Below, one piece after another: positions 17,469-27,215 of a stretch of DNA of 64,000 nt. A program made the position numbers and the translations under genes. This stretch comes from Prosthecobacter sp. (GTDB taxonomy: Bacteria; Verrucomicrobiota; Verrucomicrobiia; Verrucomicrobiales; Verrucomicrobiaceae): contig NZ_JAXMIH010000011.1 in assembly GCF_034366625.1 (NCBI RefSeq), positions 62,001 through 126,000 of the forward strand, given 5' to 3'. The notes beneath the pieces were generated by a model. That model made no database searches and had not been told where the DNA came from. It saw nothing but the letters and a program-made list of their open reading frames with translations. Within the stretch, counting starts at the first letter, position 1. Every line of letters starts with the position of its first letter.

Positions 17469-18590
17469 ATGTCTGTTGTCTCCAAAGGTCTCGAAGGTAT
17501 TGTTGCTGCTGAAACCCGTCTCGGCGAGGTGAAGGGAGCAGAGGGCGTGCTGTTTTACTGCGGTTACGACATCAACGAACTCGTCAAGGTCAGCTACGAG
17601 GAGGTCGTCCACCTGCTCTACTACAACAAGCTGCCGAACCGGGCCGAACTCGACAAGCTCACCACCGCGCTGCGTGCTGAACGTGAACTGCCGCAGGGCG
17701 TGATCGACTTCCTCAAGACTGCCCCCAAGACCGCCCGCCCGATTGACATCATGCGCACCGCTGTCTCCATGCTCGGCTGCTACGATCTGAAGCGCCACGA
17801 CATCGATGTGAGTGAAAATCTCGCCACAGCCATCCGCCTGACCTCGCAGATCGGCGTCATCGCCGCCTACTTCCATCGTGCGCGTCAGGGCCTCGAACTT
17901 CCTCCAGTGCGCAAGGATCTCAGCGAAGCCGCTCACTTCCTTTATCTGATCAATGGTGAAGCGCCGAGCAAGGAAGCCGAGAAGACCCTCGACATCGCCT
18001 ACATCCTGCATGCCGAGCACGGCTTTAACGCCAGCACCTTCACCGCACGTGTCGTCGCTTCGACGCTCAGCGACATGTATTCCGCCATCAGCGCCGCCAT
18101 TGGTGCGCTCAAAGGCCCGCTGCACGGCGGTGCGAATGAAGGCGTCATCCACATGCTCGAAGAGATTGGCTCGCCTGACAAAGTGGACGCCTGGGTCGAA
18201 GACGCCCTCGCACAGAAGAAAAAGATCATGGGCATCGGCCATCGTGTTTACAAAGTGCTCGATCCACGTGCGCCGCATCTGCGCGAGATGGCGATCCAGC
18301 TCACCGCCCAACTTGGTGAGTCGAAGTGGATTCAGATGTCTGAGCGCATCGCTGAAATCATGCGCGAGCGCAAAGGCCTCAATGCGAACGTCGATTTCTA
18401 CAGCGCCACGGTTTATTACAGCCTCGGCATTCCGACCGATCTGTTCACGCCGATCTTCGCCATCGCCCGCATGAGCGGCTGGACGGCTCATGTGCTCGAA
18501 CAGTGGAGCGAAAACCGCCTTTTCCGTCCGCTGAGCGAATACGTCGGCAAACCTTACGGCCAGAAGGTCGTGCCGATCGACGAGCGCTGA
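17469..18590 (+). CDS. gltA: citrate synthase (short, type II-like subfamily)
   Basis: The 373-aa enzyme condenses acetyl-CoA and oxaloacetate at the entry of the TCA cycle. Visible residues: active-site His in PLHGGANEGV, His in GIGHRVYK, Asp in NVDFYSATVYYSLGIP, and Arg in the C-terminal NRLFRPLSEYVG. The short length, without the N-terminal NADH-site region, matches Gram-positive/archaeal-type enzymes, so 2-methylcitrate synthase activity cannot be excluded. No prp genes are near, favouring citrate synthase. ATG 17469 has no clear Shine-Dalgarno. Confidence 0.93.
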   Translation: MSVVSKGLEGIVAAETRLGEVKGAEGVLFYCGYDINELVKVSYEEVVHLLYYNKLPNRAELDKLTTALRAERELPQGVIDFLKTAPKTARPIDIMRTAVSMLGCYDLKRHDIDVSENLATAIRLTSQIGVIAAYFHRARQGLELPPVRKDLSEAAHFLYLINGEAPSKEAEKTLDIAYILHAEHGFNASTFTARVVASTLSDMYSAISAAIGALKGPLHGGANEGVIHMLEEIGSPDKVDAWVEDALAQKKKIMGIGHRVYKVLDPRAPHLREMAIQLTAQLGESKWIQMSERIAEIMRERKGLNANVDFYSATVYYSLGIPTDLFTPIFAIARMSGWTAHVLEQWSENRLFRPLSEYVGKPYGQKVVPIDER

Positions 18591-18653
18591 AGCACGGCTT
18601 AGGGGCTTCTAAATGTGGCGCAGAATCGCTCTTGCCCGTAACGTAGGTGCTTG

Positions 18654-20474
18654 ATGCGTCTCCTCCCAACCATTGGAGCCGTCACTATGATGCTTGGCAC
18701 ACAGGTGATGGCGCAACCCGGCACACGGCTCGTGTGGCAGCCGGTGCAGGAGTATTTCATTCACCGCGATGAAACGCAGCAGGTGCAGGCCGGCACGAAA
18801 CGGCTGAATTCCTTCACCGCCTACACGCACATCGGCACCGACTTTGGCTTCCATGGGCAGGCGGAACATGAGATGGACTGGCTCACGGATGAAATCGTGG
18901 TGCATTTGAGCCAGCAGCCCGACGCCTGGGCAGGCATGTGGCACAGCCTGGCCGGGCAGGCACGGAATGCGAACCGCGTGATGGATTTCACGCGTGCCTA
19001 TCCCGAACCGATCACCGCCAAACATCAGCCGCGGGTGAGCGCGGTCATGATCGAGGCCGCCGGGCGCGGCAAGATCAAACTGGAGATCAAATCGCCCGTG
19101 CAGGAGCTGCGCTGGTCACAGATGATCGAGTTGAACGAGCCGCAGTACCGCATGTTCGTGTATCCAGTGGCCTCGGAGGCGGTGCGCGATGCGAAGACAC
19201 TTGTGTGGACGGCGGAACCAGGATCGGAGGTGAAAGTCTCCGGCCTGTTCCTCGGTGTGGAGCTGCCGCAGTTGCCATGGGATGCGTATGCGTTCCTGGC
19301 TTCGTTTGCCAAGATTGCGCGCTCGTATTCCATCGACACCGGCTTTGTCCGCGACCGTGCGCACATCGAGGAAGGAGCGTTCGAATCCGTCTCCGCCACC
19401 GGCATGTATGTGCTCGCTTCTGCTGCCGCAGCGCAGGAGTCTGTCGGCGTGGTGACGCCGGATTATGCCCGCTGGGTGCTCGCCCGCACGCATGAGGCGG
19501 TGAAGAAGCTCCAAACAGCACGTGGCCTGCTGCCGCATTTCGTGCATCGCCGGGACAACGCCTACCGCATCCATCCAAACACCGAATACAGCACGGTGGA
19601 CACCGCGATCTACGCGCAGTCGATGCTGCTTGCGGCCACGATGCTGGGTGTGCCTGCCGTGGCGGAGGACATGATCCTGCAGATGCAACGCATCGAGTAC
19701 GACCTGCTGCGCCTGCCGGACGGGCACCTCTCGCACGGCCTCGCGGACGATGGCGTCACGTTGCTGCCGCATGGCTGGCAGGACTGGGGCGGTGAGACAG
19801 CGCTCGTCATGCTCATGGAGGGCATCGCCAATCCGCAGCAGCGCCCGCCGCCGATGCGCACGCCCGGCAAGGCCTGGCAGGGCACCGGTTTCATCACCGA
19901 GGTGCAGAGCCTGTTTCATCCTGACTTCGACAGTGACGCGCCCGACGCCCATGACGGCGTGCGCTGGCTCAGCGTGCGCCGCGCCATGTTCGGTGCGCAG
20001 CGGGCCTACCTTCCCAAACGCTGGCCGCAGTCGCAGGCCGCCCGGCATGGCATCTACGGCCTGTCCGCCGGTGAAAATCAAGCCGGCAACAGCTACCACG
20101 TCGGCGGCGTTGACCTGCCGGACCAGAAGCTCGTCCACCCGCACTACGTTCTCATGTCCGCCACGCTGCACACACAGCCGGCGGAGATTTACGAGCTGCT
20201 CGAGCGCATGGAGAAGGCCGGTTACTTCCCGCCGTGGGGCATGGTCGAGAATCTCGATGTCGATGGCCGCAGCTACCTGCCGATGGAAGGTGCCCTCAAC
20301 GCCGGCTTTGAAGCCCTCAGCGCCTACCATCTCCTCGCCAAACACCGCCAGATCCCTGACGCCATTCATCAGGCCAGCCAGAACAGCCCGCAGATTCGCC
20401 GTGCCATGCAGTTGTTCTACCCGCAGGCACCTTCAGACGACTCTGCGGCGGTGGAGGCGGCGGCGGGGCGATAA
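18654..20474 (+). CDS. exported protein, possibly an alpha/alpha-toroid glycoside-hydrolase-like domain
   Basis: The 606-aa protein has a signal peptide ending near QVMAQPG. Residues about 95-210 look beta-rich and may be a carbohydrate-binding-like domain. From about 215 the pattern of helices with aromatic/acidic loops (EYSTVDTAIYAQSMLLAATML, GLADDGVTLLPHGWQDWGGE, MEGALNAGFEALSAYHLLAKH) suggests an (alpha/alpha)6-toroid as in six-hairpin glycosidases. The Asp/Glu-rich loops could be catalytic, but no family signature is certain. ATG 18654 follows an in-frame TTG at 18651. Periplasmic polysaccharide handling is a guess. Confidence 0.5.
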   Translation: MRLLPTIGAVTMMLGTQVMAQPGTRLVWQPVQEYFIHRDETQQVQAGTKRLNSFTAYTHIGTDFGFHGQAEHEMDWLTDEIVVHLSQQPDAWAGMWHSLAGQARNANRVMDFTRAYPEPITAKHQPRVSAVMIEAAGRGKIKLEIKSPVQELRWSQMIELNEPQYRMFVYPVASEAVRDAKTLVWTAEPGSEVKVSGLFLGVELPQLPWDAYAFLASFAKIARSYSIDTGFVRDRAHIEEGAFESVSATGMYVLASAAAAQESVGVVTPDYARWVLARTHEAVKKLQTARGLLPHFVHRRDNAYRIHPNTEYSTVDTAIYAQSMLLAATMLGVPAVAEDMILQMQRIEYDLLRLPDGHLSHGLADDGVTLLPHGWQDWGGETALVMLMEGIANPQQRPPPMRTPGKAWQGTGFITEVQSLFHPDFDSDAPDAHDGVRWLSVRRAMFGAQRAYLPKRWPQSQAARHGIYGLSAGENQAGNSYHVGGVDLPDQKLVHPHYVLMSATLHTQPAEIYELLERMEKAGYFPPWGMVENLDVDGRSYLPMEGALNAGFEALSAYHLLAKHRQIPDAIHQASQNSPQIRRAMQLFYPQAPSDDSAAVEAAAGR

Positions 20475-20530
20475 CCGGGCCGGCAAGCTAAGCTCTTGCC
20501 CCTGCGCGCATCACCAGCTATGTCGCGGCC

Positions 20531-21568
20531 ATGTTTGTCGATCAGATCAAAGTCCATGCGCGTGCCGGAAAGGGCGGCGATGGCAGTGCGCACTTCCATC
20601 GCGGTAAATTTCGTCCCAAAGGCGGTCCTGACGGAGGCGATGGCGGCAACGGTGGCAGTTTGATCCTGCTCGTCGATCCCAGCACCGACAGCCTGCGCAA
20701 TTATGTCTTCAACAACCGCCTCCTCGCCGAAGACGGCGCCAAAGGCGGTGCCACGCAGTGCACGGGCCGCAGCGGCAGGGACGTGACGTACAAGGTGCCG
20801 CCCGGCACGCTCGTCAGCCGCATCACCCAGGAATACGACAACGCGACTAATGAGCTCGTCACGCGCTACGAGCCCGTGGCCGATCTCACCGAGACCAACG
20901 CCACCTACGTCCTCTGCAAAGGCGGCAAAGGCGGGAAGGGGAACGTGCATTTCAAAACCTCCACGCATCAGGCCCCACGCGAATTCACCCCCGGCACTCC
21001 CGGAGAGGAAGGCGACTTCCACTTTGAACTCCGCAGCATCGCCGATGCCGGTTTCGTCGGCGCTCCGAATGCGGGCAAATCCACGCTGCTCTCCAAACTG
21101 AGCGCCGCCAAGCCCAAGATCGCGAACTACCCCTTCACCACGCTGCAACCCATGGTCGGCGTCATCGAGTTCGGCCCCTCGCGTCGGGGCACGCTGGCGG
21201 ACATCCCCGGCTTGATCGAGGGCGCGCACCAAAACATCGGCCTCGGCCATGATTTCCTGCGCCACATCATGCGCTGCCGCGTGCTGCTCTTCGTTGTCGA
21301 TACCGCCGGCACCGAAGGCCGCGATCCCGTCTCCGACCTCGAAATCGTCCGCAAAGAGGTCTCGCTCTACTCCGACGAACTCGCCAAACGCCCCTGGTGC
21401 ATCCTCGCCAACAAGATCGACCTCCCCGAGAGCGCGGAAAACCTCGTCCACTTCAAGGAGCGCTTCAAACGCATCAAAATCCACCCCGTCTCCGCCGAAA
21501 CCGGCGAAGGCCTCGACAAGCTCCGCAAGTGGCTCGACGAGAAGATCGGGCAGGACATCGTGTGGTGA
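20531..21568 (+). CDS. obgE: GTPase Obg/CgtA
   Basis: The 345-aa protein has the glycine-rich Obg fold at 1-160 (RAGKGGDGSAHFHRGKF, GGDGGNGG) followed by the GTPase: G1 GAPNAGKST, G3 DIPGLIEGAH, G4 NKIDLPE, G5 SAETGEGL. Obg binds the 50S subunit and couples ribosome assembly to nucleotide levels. The variable C-terminal OCT domain is absent, as in many phyla. It is followed after 6 bases by an ABC permease gene, an unusual pairing. Confidence 0.95.
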   Translation: MFVDQIKVHARAGKGGDGSAHFHRGKFRPKGGPDGGDGGNGGSLILLVDPSTDSLRNYVFNNRLLAEDGAKGGATQCTGRSGRDVTYKVPPGTLVSRITQEYDNATNELVTRYEPVADLTETNATYVLCKGGKGGKGNVHFKTSTHQAPREFTPGTPGEEGDFHFELRSIADAGFVGAPNAGKSTLLSKLSAAKPKIANYPFTTLQPMVGVIEFGPSRRGTLADIPGLIEGAHQNIGLGHDFLRHIMRCRVLLFVVDTAGTEGRDPVSDLEIVRKEVSLYSDELAKRPWCILANKIDLPESAENLVHFKERFKRIKIHPVSAETGEGLDKLRKWLDEKIGQDIVW

Positions 21569-21574
21569 TCCATT

Positions 21575-22357
21575 ATGCGCCTCAACCGTTCCAATCTCTG
21601 CTGGCTGGCCCTGGCGTTGATCACGGCGGGCTACCTGCTCTTTTGGGCGTTCCTGCTCGGTGCCACGGCGACTTACAGCACGCCGGACTCGTGGCTGAAG
21701 GTGCTGATGTCGCCGGAAATCCGGCATGCGACGTGGCTGAGTCTGGTGACGTGCTCGCTGGCGGCGGGGTTTGCGCTGCTGCTGGCGGTGCCGGTGGGGT
21801 ATTTGATGTCACGGCGGGAGTTTCGCGGCAAATCGTGGCTGGATGCGGCGCTGGACATCCCGATCATCCTGCCGCCGCTGGTGGTGGGACTGTGTTTGCT
21901 GATCTTTTTCCAGACGAAGATCGGCAAGGTGATCGAGATGGCGATTCCCTTCACCTATCAAGTCAGCGGTGTGGTGCTCGCGCAGTTCGTCGTGGCCGCT
22001 GCGTTCGCGATCCGCACGATGCGCGGGACGTTTCAGCATCTCTCGGCGCGGCCGGAGGACGTGGCGCTGACGCTGGGCTGCACGCGGTTTCAGGCGCTGT
22101 GGCATGTGGCGCTGCCAGCGGCACGACGCGGCATGGTGGCGGCGTTTTGCATCGCCTGGGCGCGGAGTTTGGGCGAGTTCGGGCCGATCCTCGTCTTTGC
22201 CGGGGCCACGCGCATGAAGACCGAAGTGCTGCCGACGACCGTCTGGCTCGAACTCAGCGTGGGAAATCTCGAAGCCGCCGTGGCGGTGAGTTTGTTCATG
22301 GTGGCGCTGGCCGTGCTGGTGCTGGTGGTGGTGCGTGCGACGGGGGAAAAAGTATGA
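21575..22357 (+). CDS. modB: ModB-like ABC transporter permease
   Basis: The 260-aa protein has about five to six membrane helices and the EAA loop (LGCTRFQALWHVALPAARRGMVAAF) followed by RSLGEFGPILVFAG, a signature of molybdate/tungstate ModB permeases. IILPPLVVGL and the C-terminal region also match ModB. It works with the ATPase encoded 96 bases downstream. No ModA binding protein is in the window, so substrate assignment rests on the permease alone; sulfate or tungstate are alternatives. Confidence 0.8.
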   Translation: MRLNRSNLCWLALALITAGYLLFWAFLLGATATYSTPDSWLKVLMSPEIRHATWLSLVTCSLAAGFALLLAVPVGYLMSRREFRGKSWLDAALDIPIILPPLVVGLCLLIFFQTKIGKVIEMAIPFTYQVSGVVLAQFVVAAAFAIRTMRGTFQHLSARPEDVALTLGCTRFQALWHVALPAARRGMVAAFCIAWARSLGEFGPILVFAGATRMKTEVLPTTVWLELSVGNLEAAVAVSLFMVALAVLVLVVVRATGEKV

Positions 22358-22360
22358 ACC

Positions 22361-22443
22361 TTGGTTGATAGCGGTTGGTTGATAGTTGATGGCCTGCCGC
22401 GAACCGAATCCGACTCTCAACAATCCACTTTAAACCATCAACT
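22361..22443. repeat. TTGGTTGATAG direct repeats with flanking inverted repeat
   Basis: TTGGTTGATAG occurs at 22361-22371 and 22375-22385. AGTTGATGG (22384-22392) is mirrored by CCATCAACT (22435-22443), giving a 9-bp stem with a 42-base loop. The element fills the gap between the permease stop and the ATPase start and separates two genes whose products must work together. Confidence 0.7.
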
Positions 22444-22453
22444 CCGCTGCCGA

Positions 22454-23095
22454 ATGATTCAGCTCGAACAACTCACCTGGAAGGTCGCGGGCCGCATGAT
22501 CCTGGAGGACGTGACGGTTGCCATTCCGGCCAACACTTACGCCGTGCTGATGGGTTCGACCGGTTGTGGCAAAACCACGCTGCTGGAGATTCTCTGCGGT
22601 CTGAGAAAGCCGACTTCAGGCCGCGTGCTGTTGGATGGCGTCGATGTCACGCATTTGGAGCCGCGTGAGCGCGGCATCGGCTACGTGCCGCAGGATCTGG
22701 CGCTGTTTCCCGGATTGCGCGTGCGGGAGCAGATCGGTTTCGCCCCGAAACTGCGCGGCGTGCCGCCTGAGGAACTGAATCAACGTGTGAATCGTCTCGC
22801 GGAGCAGTTTGGCATCACTTCGCTGCTGGATCGCCTGCCCGACATGCTTTCCGGCGGCGAGAAGCAGCGCGTGGCCCTCGCCCGTGCGCTCGCGGCGCAA
22901 CCCAAGCTGCTGCTGCTGGATGAACCGCTCTCCGCGCTCGACGAAAGCATGCGTGCCGAGGCCGTTTCCCTTCTCCAGCGGGTGCAATCCGAGCATGCGC
23001 TCACCGTCTTGCACGTCACCCACTCCAGCAGCGAGGCCGCAGCTCTTGGACATCTGCATTTGCGCATGACGGGCGGACGGCTGGCGGTTGGATGA
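22454..23095 (+). CDS. modC: ModC-like ABC transporter ATPase
   Basis: The 213-aa ATPase has Walker A GSTGCGKTT, Q-loop YVPQDLALFPGLRVREQI, signature LSGGEKQRVALARAL, Walker B LLLLDEPLSALDE and a switch His in HVTHSSSEA. It lacks the C-terminal TOBE domain of full-length ModC, leaving a minimal ATPase. The frame extends upstream to 22361 through the repeat element, but ATG 22454 starts the conserved domain. Partner of the permease before it. Confidence 0.82.
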   Translation: MIQLEQLTWKVAGRMILEDVTVAIPANTYAVLMGSTGCGKTTLLEILCGLRKPTSGRVLLDGVDVTHLEPRERGIGYVPQDLALFPGLRVREQIGFAPKLRGVPPEELNQRVNRLAEQFGITSLLDRLPDMLSGGEKQRVALARALAAQPKLLLLDEPLSALDESMRAEAVSLLQRVQSEHALTVLHVTHSSSEAAALGHLHLRMTGGRLAVG

Positions 23096-23183
23096 GGGCT
23101 GTTGCGCAGCGGCAATGATGGGCCGTTGCCCGTGCCATTTTTTGATTTGCCAAACACCTCATGGAGGTCAAGCTGGCAAAGCC

Positions 23184-23621
23184 ATGAACTCCAAACGTCT
23201 TCTCATCCTCGTTTTGTCCATTCCGGCGGTGGCCCTCGCCGGGTTCAAACTGCCCTCGAAGATTTTTGAGGTGGGTGACCTCGAAAAAGCGCAGGTGGAG
23301 GCGGCAGCCAAAGGCAAGCCGATCGCCTTTCTTTTTTCCAACAAGGATTCCACCTGCCCGTTGTGCAGCGATGCCAGTTCCACCATGATCCGGGAACTGG
23401 GATCCAAAACGGTGATGGTTTATGTGCGCAACGTCACCGGACTCCCGCAGTCAGTGATCAAGGCGCTGACGCCAGGCCAATACATCCCCAAGATCGCCGT
23501 CCTTGACGACAGGCTGGAAACCACCTTGGGCACCGTCACTTACGAAGCGGTCAAAAGCGATTCTCGTGCCGCGTTTCGTGAGGTCGAGAAAGCCATTCGG
23601 GATTACAAAAAAGCGGAGTAG
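23184..23621 (+). CDS. exported thioredoxin-fold protein with CPLC motif
   Basis: The 145-aa protein has a signal peptide (LLILVLSIPAVALAGF) and a thioredoxin-like domain: KPIAFLFSNKDSTCPLCSDAS holds a CxxC pair (CPLC) and YIPKIAVLDD resembles the cis-Pro strand. It is probably a periplasmic thiol protein. The catalytic pair is preceded by DST rather than the usual Trp. Start at ATG 23184; the longer frame from 23088 encodes no sensible N-terminus. Confidence 0.65.
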   Translation: MNSKRLLILVLSIPAVALAGFKLPSKIFEVGDLEKAQVEAAAKGKPIAFLFSNKDSTCPLCSDASSTMIRELGSKTVMVYVRNVTGLPQSVIKALTPGQYIPKIAVLDDRLETTLGTVTYEAVKSDSRAAFREVEKAIRDYKKAE

Positions 23622-23676
23622 CGGCAGGGAAGACGCGCAGGGCCAGTCGATCCGCTGGTGGAGGCCGAACCGTGGC

Positions 23677-25611
23677 CTAAGGCGCGAACTGCACGCGATA
23701 AAACTTCCGTGCGGTGGCTGCTGGAATGAAACTGCCGGCGGACTGACCGGTGCTGGTGATGGGCAGGGCGGGATTGCCGAAGCGTGTCCAGGTGAGCAGA
23801 TCGGTCGAGGATTCGACGGTGTAGAGCAAATACGGCGTGGCAGACCATTGCAGGGAGGCGGAATCAAACGACAGCGTCTTGAGCCGCGATGCGGCATCCA
23901 CCGGACTGGTGCCAAGGCGGAACTCGGTGAGGTTGCTCAGGCCGTCGCCGTCTTTGTCATCGCCGGCTCGGCTGAGGGTGCCGGCGCTGGGAATGATGAA
24001 GCCGAAGTAAGTGTTCATCCAACTGTCCGGCAGGCCGTCTTCCGCACCGGAGGGACCTGTGTCCTCGAAGATGGCGGTGATGCGCACTTGTTTCCACGGA
24101 GAGCAGTTCACTCCATCGGACCAGCGCACCCATTTCCGTAAGAAGGCGGAGTTGGTGGCTGGATCGACGCTGGCGTCACCAAAGTAGCCCGCCTGGGTCA
24201 CCTTCATCGTATTGCCGGTGAAACTCAGCGCTCCTGCCGAGCCTGATGAGGGGCCGGTGGTGACGAGCGTCAGCGTGGCGGAGGCCGTCTGCAGATCGCA
24301 TCCAAAGAGCTGGATTTCATTGATGCCGGCCACCGTGGTGATGGCTGAAGGTGCCGAGACCAAGGGCATGATGCGGTCATAGGAATAGGGCGGTGTGTCC
24401 AGCGGCGGATGTACTTTCTGGATCATCGTGCCGTCGTAGCTGCCCAGCGCCGCGCCACGGCCATCGGCATGGACTTGGAAGTACATCACGGCCTGCTTCA
24501 AGGTGGTATCGGGTTCCCCGGCGTTCTCACTGGAGTGTCCCAAGCCGAGCGCATGGCCGATTTCATGGCAGAGCACCTCGGTAAAAGTGCTCAGCGTCTG
24601 CATCGAGGCGGCGCTGTGTTTGAGCACGACGTAACCGCGGGTCGTCTTGTGAAACTCGAGGCCGTTCACCTGCCCGCCACCCCCTCCGGTGGTGGCGAAA
24701 TCATTGCTGACGTTGATGGTCGAACTCCCGCCGACGCCAAGCGTGCTGCCGCCCGTGATCTCGCCAAACAGATCGTGCAGTTGGATGCGCAGCCGCTCGT
24801 CCGAAGTGCTCACAGCCGCTGCGGACATGCCGAAATTTTGCAATCCGTCATAGCGAAAGGTGACGCCCGTCACCGCGCCCCATGCCGTGAGCGCCTGGCT
24901 CACCGCCGTGAGCGCCTGCTCCTGCGTGATGCCGGTAGGCAAAGCCTGGGCATCGACGAGATAGCCGATCGGATCGCCGCGATCAGGCACCACCAGCCGT
25001 GCCGGAATGCCGCTGCCATCCACAAGAAGTCCCGTGGCGTTCGACGGCGTGCCGGAGTTTGCCTGCTGGCTGCCCGTTTCGCTGCTAAAATCGTTGCCAG
25101 TGATCGGCGTGGTCGTTGAAGCACCCGCGCTTGCGGCAAGCTGACGGACGCGGCGCAGTTTCTGCTCGCTGGCAAAGCGTCTTCCCTTGGGTGCGCTGCC
25201 AATGGCCTCGGCTCCGGCGAAACCACGCAAAAGCTCCAGCGAACCATCCGTGCGCCGGATCACATGAAACAACCGCTCGTCACCCACGACAAAAGCACCC
25301 GCCAGGCCGTTGGATTCACCTTCACCATCGATCACTCCGCCGCGCTGGATCACCGTGAAGGTGGCAGGGAAGGCGCCTTTGATCGCTTCGAGCAAGGTGA
25401 TCTGCACACGGGTGAAAATCCCGCCGCGCTGTGGATGCCGAAAGGCTTCGATGCGCATGATTCGCCCCCGGCAGATGCCCAGAGCCGCATGGACGTCCTG
25501 CGCCTCCGAAGTTGGTGCAAGCGAGGAAGCCCAGGTGTCTGATGCGGAGAACAGCAGCGCCGTCAGTAAAACAAGTCTGAAAACCTGGGCGGCATGACGG
25601 CGGATGAACAT
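23677..25611 (-). CDS. secreted matrixin-like zinc metalloprotease
   Basis: The 644-aa protein from ATG 25611 begins with a signal peptide (VLLTALLFSASDTWAS). Its catalytic core near residues 340-375 has the zinc site HEIGHALGLGHS (HExxHxxGxxH) and a likely Met-turn in AVMYFQVH, placing it in the matrixin/metzincin group (M10-like). The upstream region, about 45-145, looks like an exported beta domain. The C-terminal part carries a DKDGDGLSNLTEFRLGTSP calcium-binding (thrombospondin type-3-like) repeat and an ending seen in verrucomicrobial extracellular proteins. No PEP-CTERM signal is present. Confidence 0.8.
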   Translation of the reverse strand: MFIRRHAAQVFRLVLLTALLFSASDTWASSLAPTSEAQDVHAALGICRGRIMRIEAFRHPQRGGIFTRVQITLLEAIKGAFPATFTVIQRGGVIDGEGESNGLAGAFVVGDERLFHVIRRTDGSLELLRGFAGAEAIGSAPKGRRFASEQKLRRVRQLAASAGASTTTPITGNDFSSETGSQQANSGTPSNATGLLVDGSGIPARLVVPDRGDPIGYLVDAQALPTGITQEQALTAVSQALTAWGAVTGVTFRYDGLQNFGMSAAAVSTSDERLRIQLHDLFGEITGGSTLGVGGSSTINVSNDFATTGGGGGQVNGLEFHKTTRGYVVLKHSAASMQTLSTFTEVLCHEIGHALGLGHSSENAGEPDTTLKQAVMYFQVHADGRGAALGSYDGTMIQKVHPPLDTPPYSYDRIMPLVSAPSAITTVAGINEIQLFGCDLQTASATLTLVTTGPSSGSAGALSFTGNTMKVTQAGYFGDASVDPATNSAFLRKWVRWSDGVNCSPWKQVRITAIFEDTGPSGAEDGLPDSWMNTYFGFIIPSAGTLSRAGDDKDGDGLSNLTEFRLGTSPVDAASRLKTLSFDSASLQWSATPYLLYTVESSTDLLTWTRFGNPALPITSTGQSAGSFIPAATARKFYRVQFAP

Positions 25612-25751
25612 GCGTGAAGCCTGTAACAGCAGTCGTGTGGCTGACAAGGCGGCAAAGGTGAAAATTCAAGATGCGCCGAATCCCTGCGAAAATGCACCGT
25701 GTGCTTGGAATCCGCCGCAAGCCGCGTTTAGTGTGCGCAAAATAACCCCGC

Positions 25752-27215
25752 ATGGATTGGAATGAATGGCAGCGCGTGCTGAAATGGCGCGCACTCGAAG
25801 AAGGCGATGCCGATGGCGTTCTCGTCAACGCGGAGCGTCGTCGTGAGGCCACGGCGCACACGCGGGCCGGGCTGGCGTCCGAGGAGATCAAGGGAGACAC
25901 GCTGGACGAGCGCTCCGAGTCGTTTCTGGACAAACGGGCCGAGTGGCTGGAGCACGAGGCCGTGGGCTGGCGTGGTGAATTGATCCGCGTGCTGGCGCTG
26001 CTGCGCGTGCCGCAGGGGCGCTGGTCCTGGGCTCTCATGGGTTGGGCGCTGGTACTGATCACGGGCTACTGGCTCTCCGACTTGGGCCAATCGAGCGAGT
26101 TCAACCTGCTGGCACTGCCATTGGTCGGTTTGCTGGCCTGGAACGCAGTGGTGATCGTGCTGGGCGTGTTTTTTGAGCTGATGCCTGCCTCGCCGTTGGC
26201 AGGGCATGGCGGCTGGCTGGCGGAGTTTCTGGCGAATGGCATCTCGCGAGCCGGCAAGGCCTCCAAAGAGGTCGAAACAGGTGTTGCCGCTGCCGTGCGC
26301 ACACGTTTTGAAGAACTTGCGTGGCCGCTGGCCTGGCGGCGTTTGCAAATGCGGCTGCGCATGTGGCTGCATGTAGCGGCGGCAATGCTGGCGATCGGCG
26401 GTGCGGTGGCGCTGTATGCGCGTGGCTGGTCGCGTGAGTATCGCGCGGTGTGGGAAAGCACGCTGCTGAGCGAGAATCAGGCGAGCGCGTTCTTTGAAAC
26501 GCTGTTCAAGCCCGCGGCCAAAGTGCTACGCACGCCGGTGCCACTGGATCAGATTCCCGGCATGCATCGCACGGCGGGCAAGGCCGTGAAATCGGCCCCG
26601 GCGCTGCCGTGGATTCATCTGTATGCGGGGACGATGCTGGTGCTGATCGTGGTGCCGCGCTTGTTGCTGGCCGGCATCGGTGCGGCACGTTGCGGGCGGG
26701 GCATCACACGCAGCGCTCGTTCATTGAGCTGGGGCAATTATTTGCGCGGCCTGATTCGTGCGGTCGAGGGCGGCGATGAGCGCATTCAGGTGCTGGTGCA
26801 TGCGATGGAGGCGACGTCGAGCCATCGCGAGGTGTGGGATCGTGGTGTGCGCGAGCGTTTTGGCGGCATGGCACGGGCGGAGTATGTGCGCATTCCCGCA
26901 GGGGATGAGGATGAGTTTGCCGCTGCGTGGCAGCCGGCTTCCGCGAATCTGGTGATGCTCTTCAGCATGGCTACCACGCCGGAGGCCGAGGTGCAACGGC
27001 GTCTGGTCTCCGATGTGCGACAGCGTCTGCTCACGAAGCATGCGGAGCCGGAATTGATCGTGCTGCTCGACGGTACCAGCCTCGCCGGACGCTGGTCGCC
27101 GGAAAAAATCGCCGGACGCGAGCAGTTGTGGTCGCAGATGGTCGAAGGCCTCGCGTCTGAAGTGATTGTGGCCGTGCGCAAAGAATCCGCACGCGCGAAC
27201 CCACCGATGTCGTAA
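25752..27215 (+). CDS. DUF2868 membrane protein
   Basis: The 487-aa protein has a soluble N-terminus (about 1-90), two membrane segments near 97-140, further ones near 210-230 and 295-315, and a long soluble C-terminus. The layout and the GTPase partner next door match DUF2868, which is commonly paired with DUF3482 GTPases. Its stop overlaps the GTPase start (TAATG at 27213-27217), so the two are translationally coupled. The C-terminal half (SHREVWDRGV, VLLDGTSLAGRW) looks like a soluble nucleotide- or protein-binding domain. Function of the family unknown. Confidence 0.75.
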   Translation: MDWNEWQRVLKWRALEEGDADGVLVNAERRREATAHTRAGLASEEIKGDTLDERSESFLDKRAEWLEHEAVGWRGELIRVLALLRVPQGRWSWALMGWALVLITGYWLSDLGQSSEFNLLALPLVGLLAWNAVVIVLGVFFELMPASPLAGHGGWLAEFLANGISRAGKASKEVETGVAAAVRTRFEELAWPLAWRRLQMRLRMWLHVAAAMLAIGGAVALYARGWSREYRAVWESTLLSENQASAFFETLFKPAAKVLRTPVPLDQIPGMHRTAGKAVKSAPALPWIHLYAGTMLVLIVVPRLLLAGIGAARCGRGITRSARSLSWGNYLRGLIRAVEGGDERIQVLVHAMEATSSHREVWDRGVRERFGGMARAEYVRIPAGDEDEFAAAWQPASANLVMLFSMATTPEAEVQRRLVSDVRQRLLTKHAEPELIVLLDGTSLAGRWSPEKIAGREQLWSQMVEGLASEVIVAVRKESARANPPMS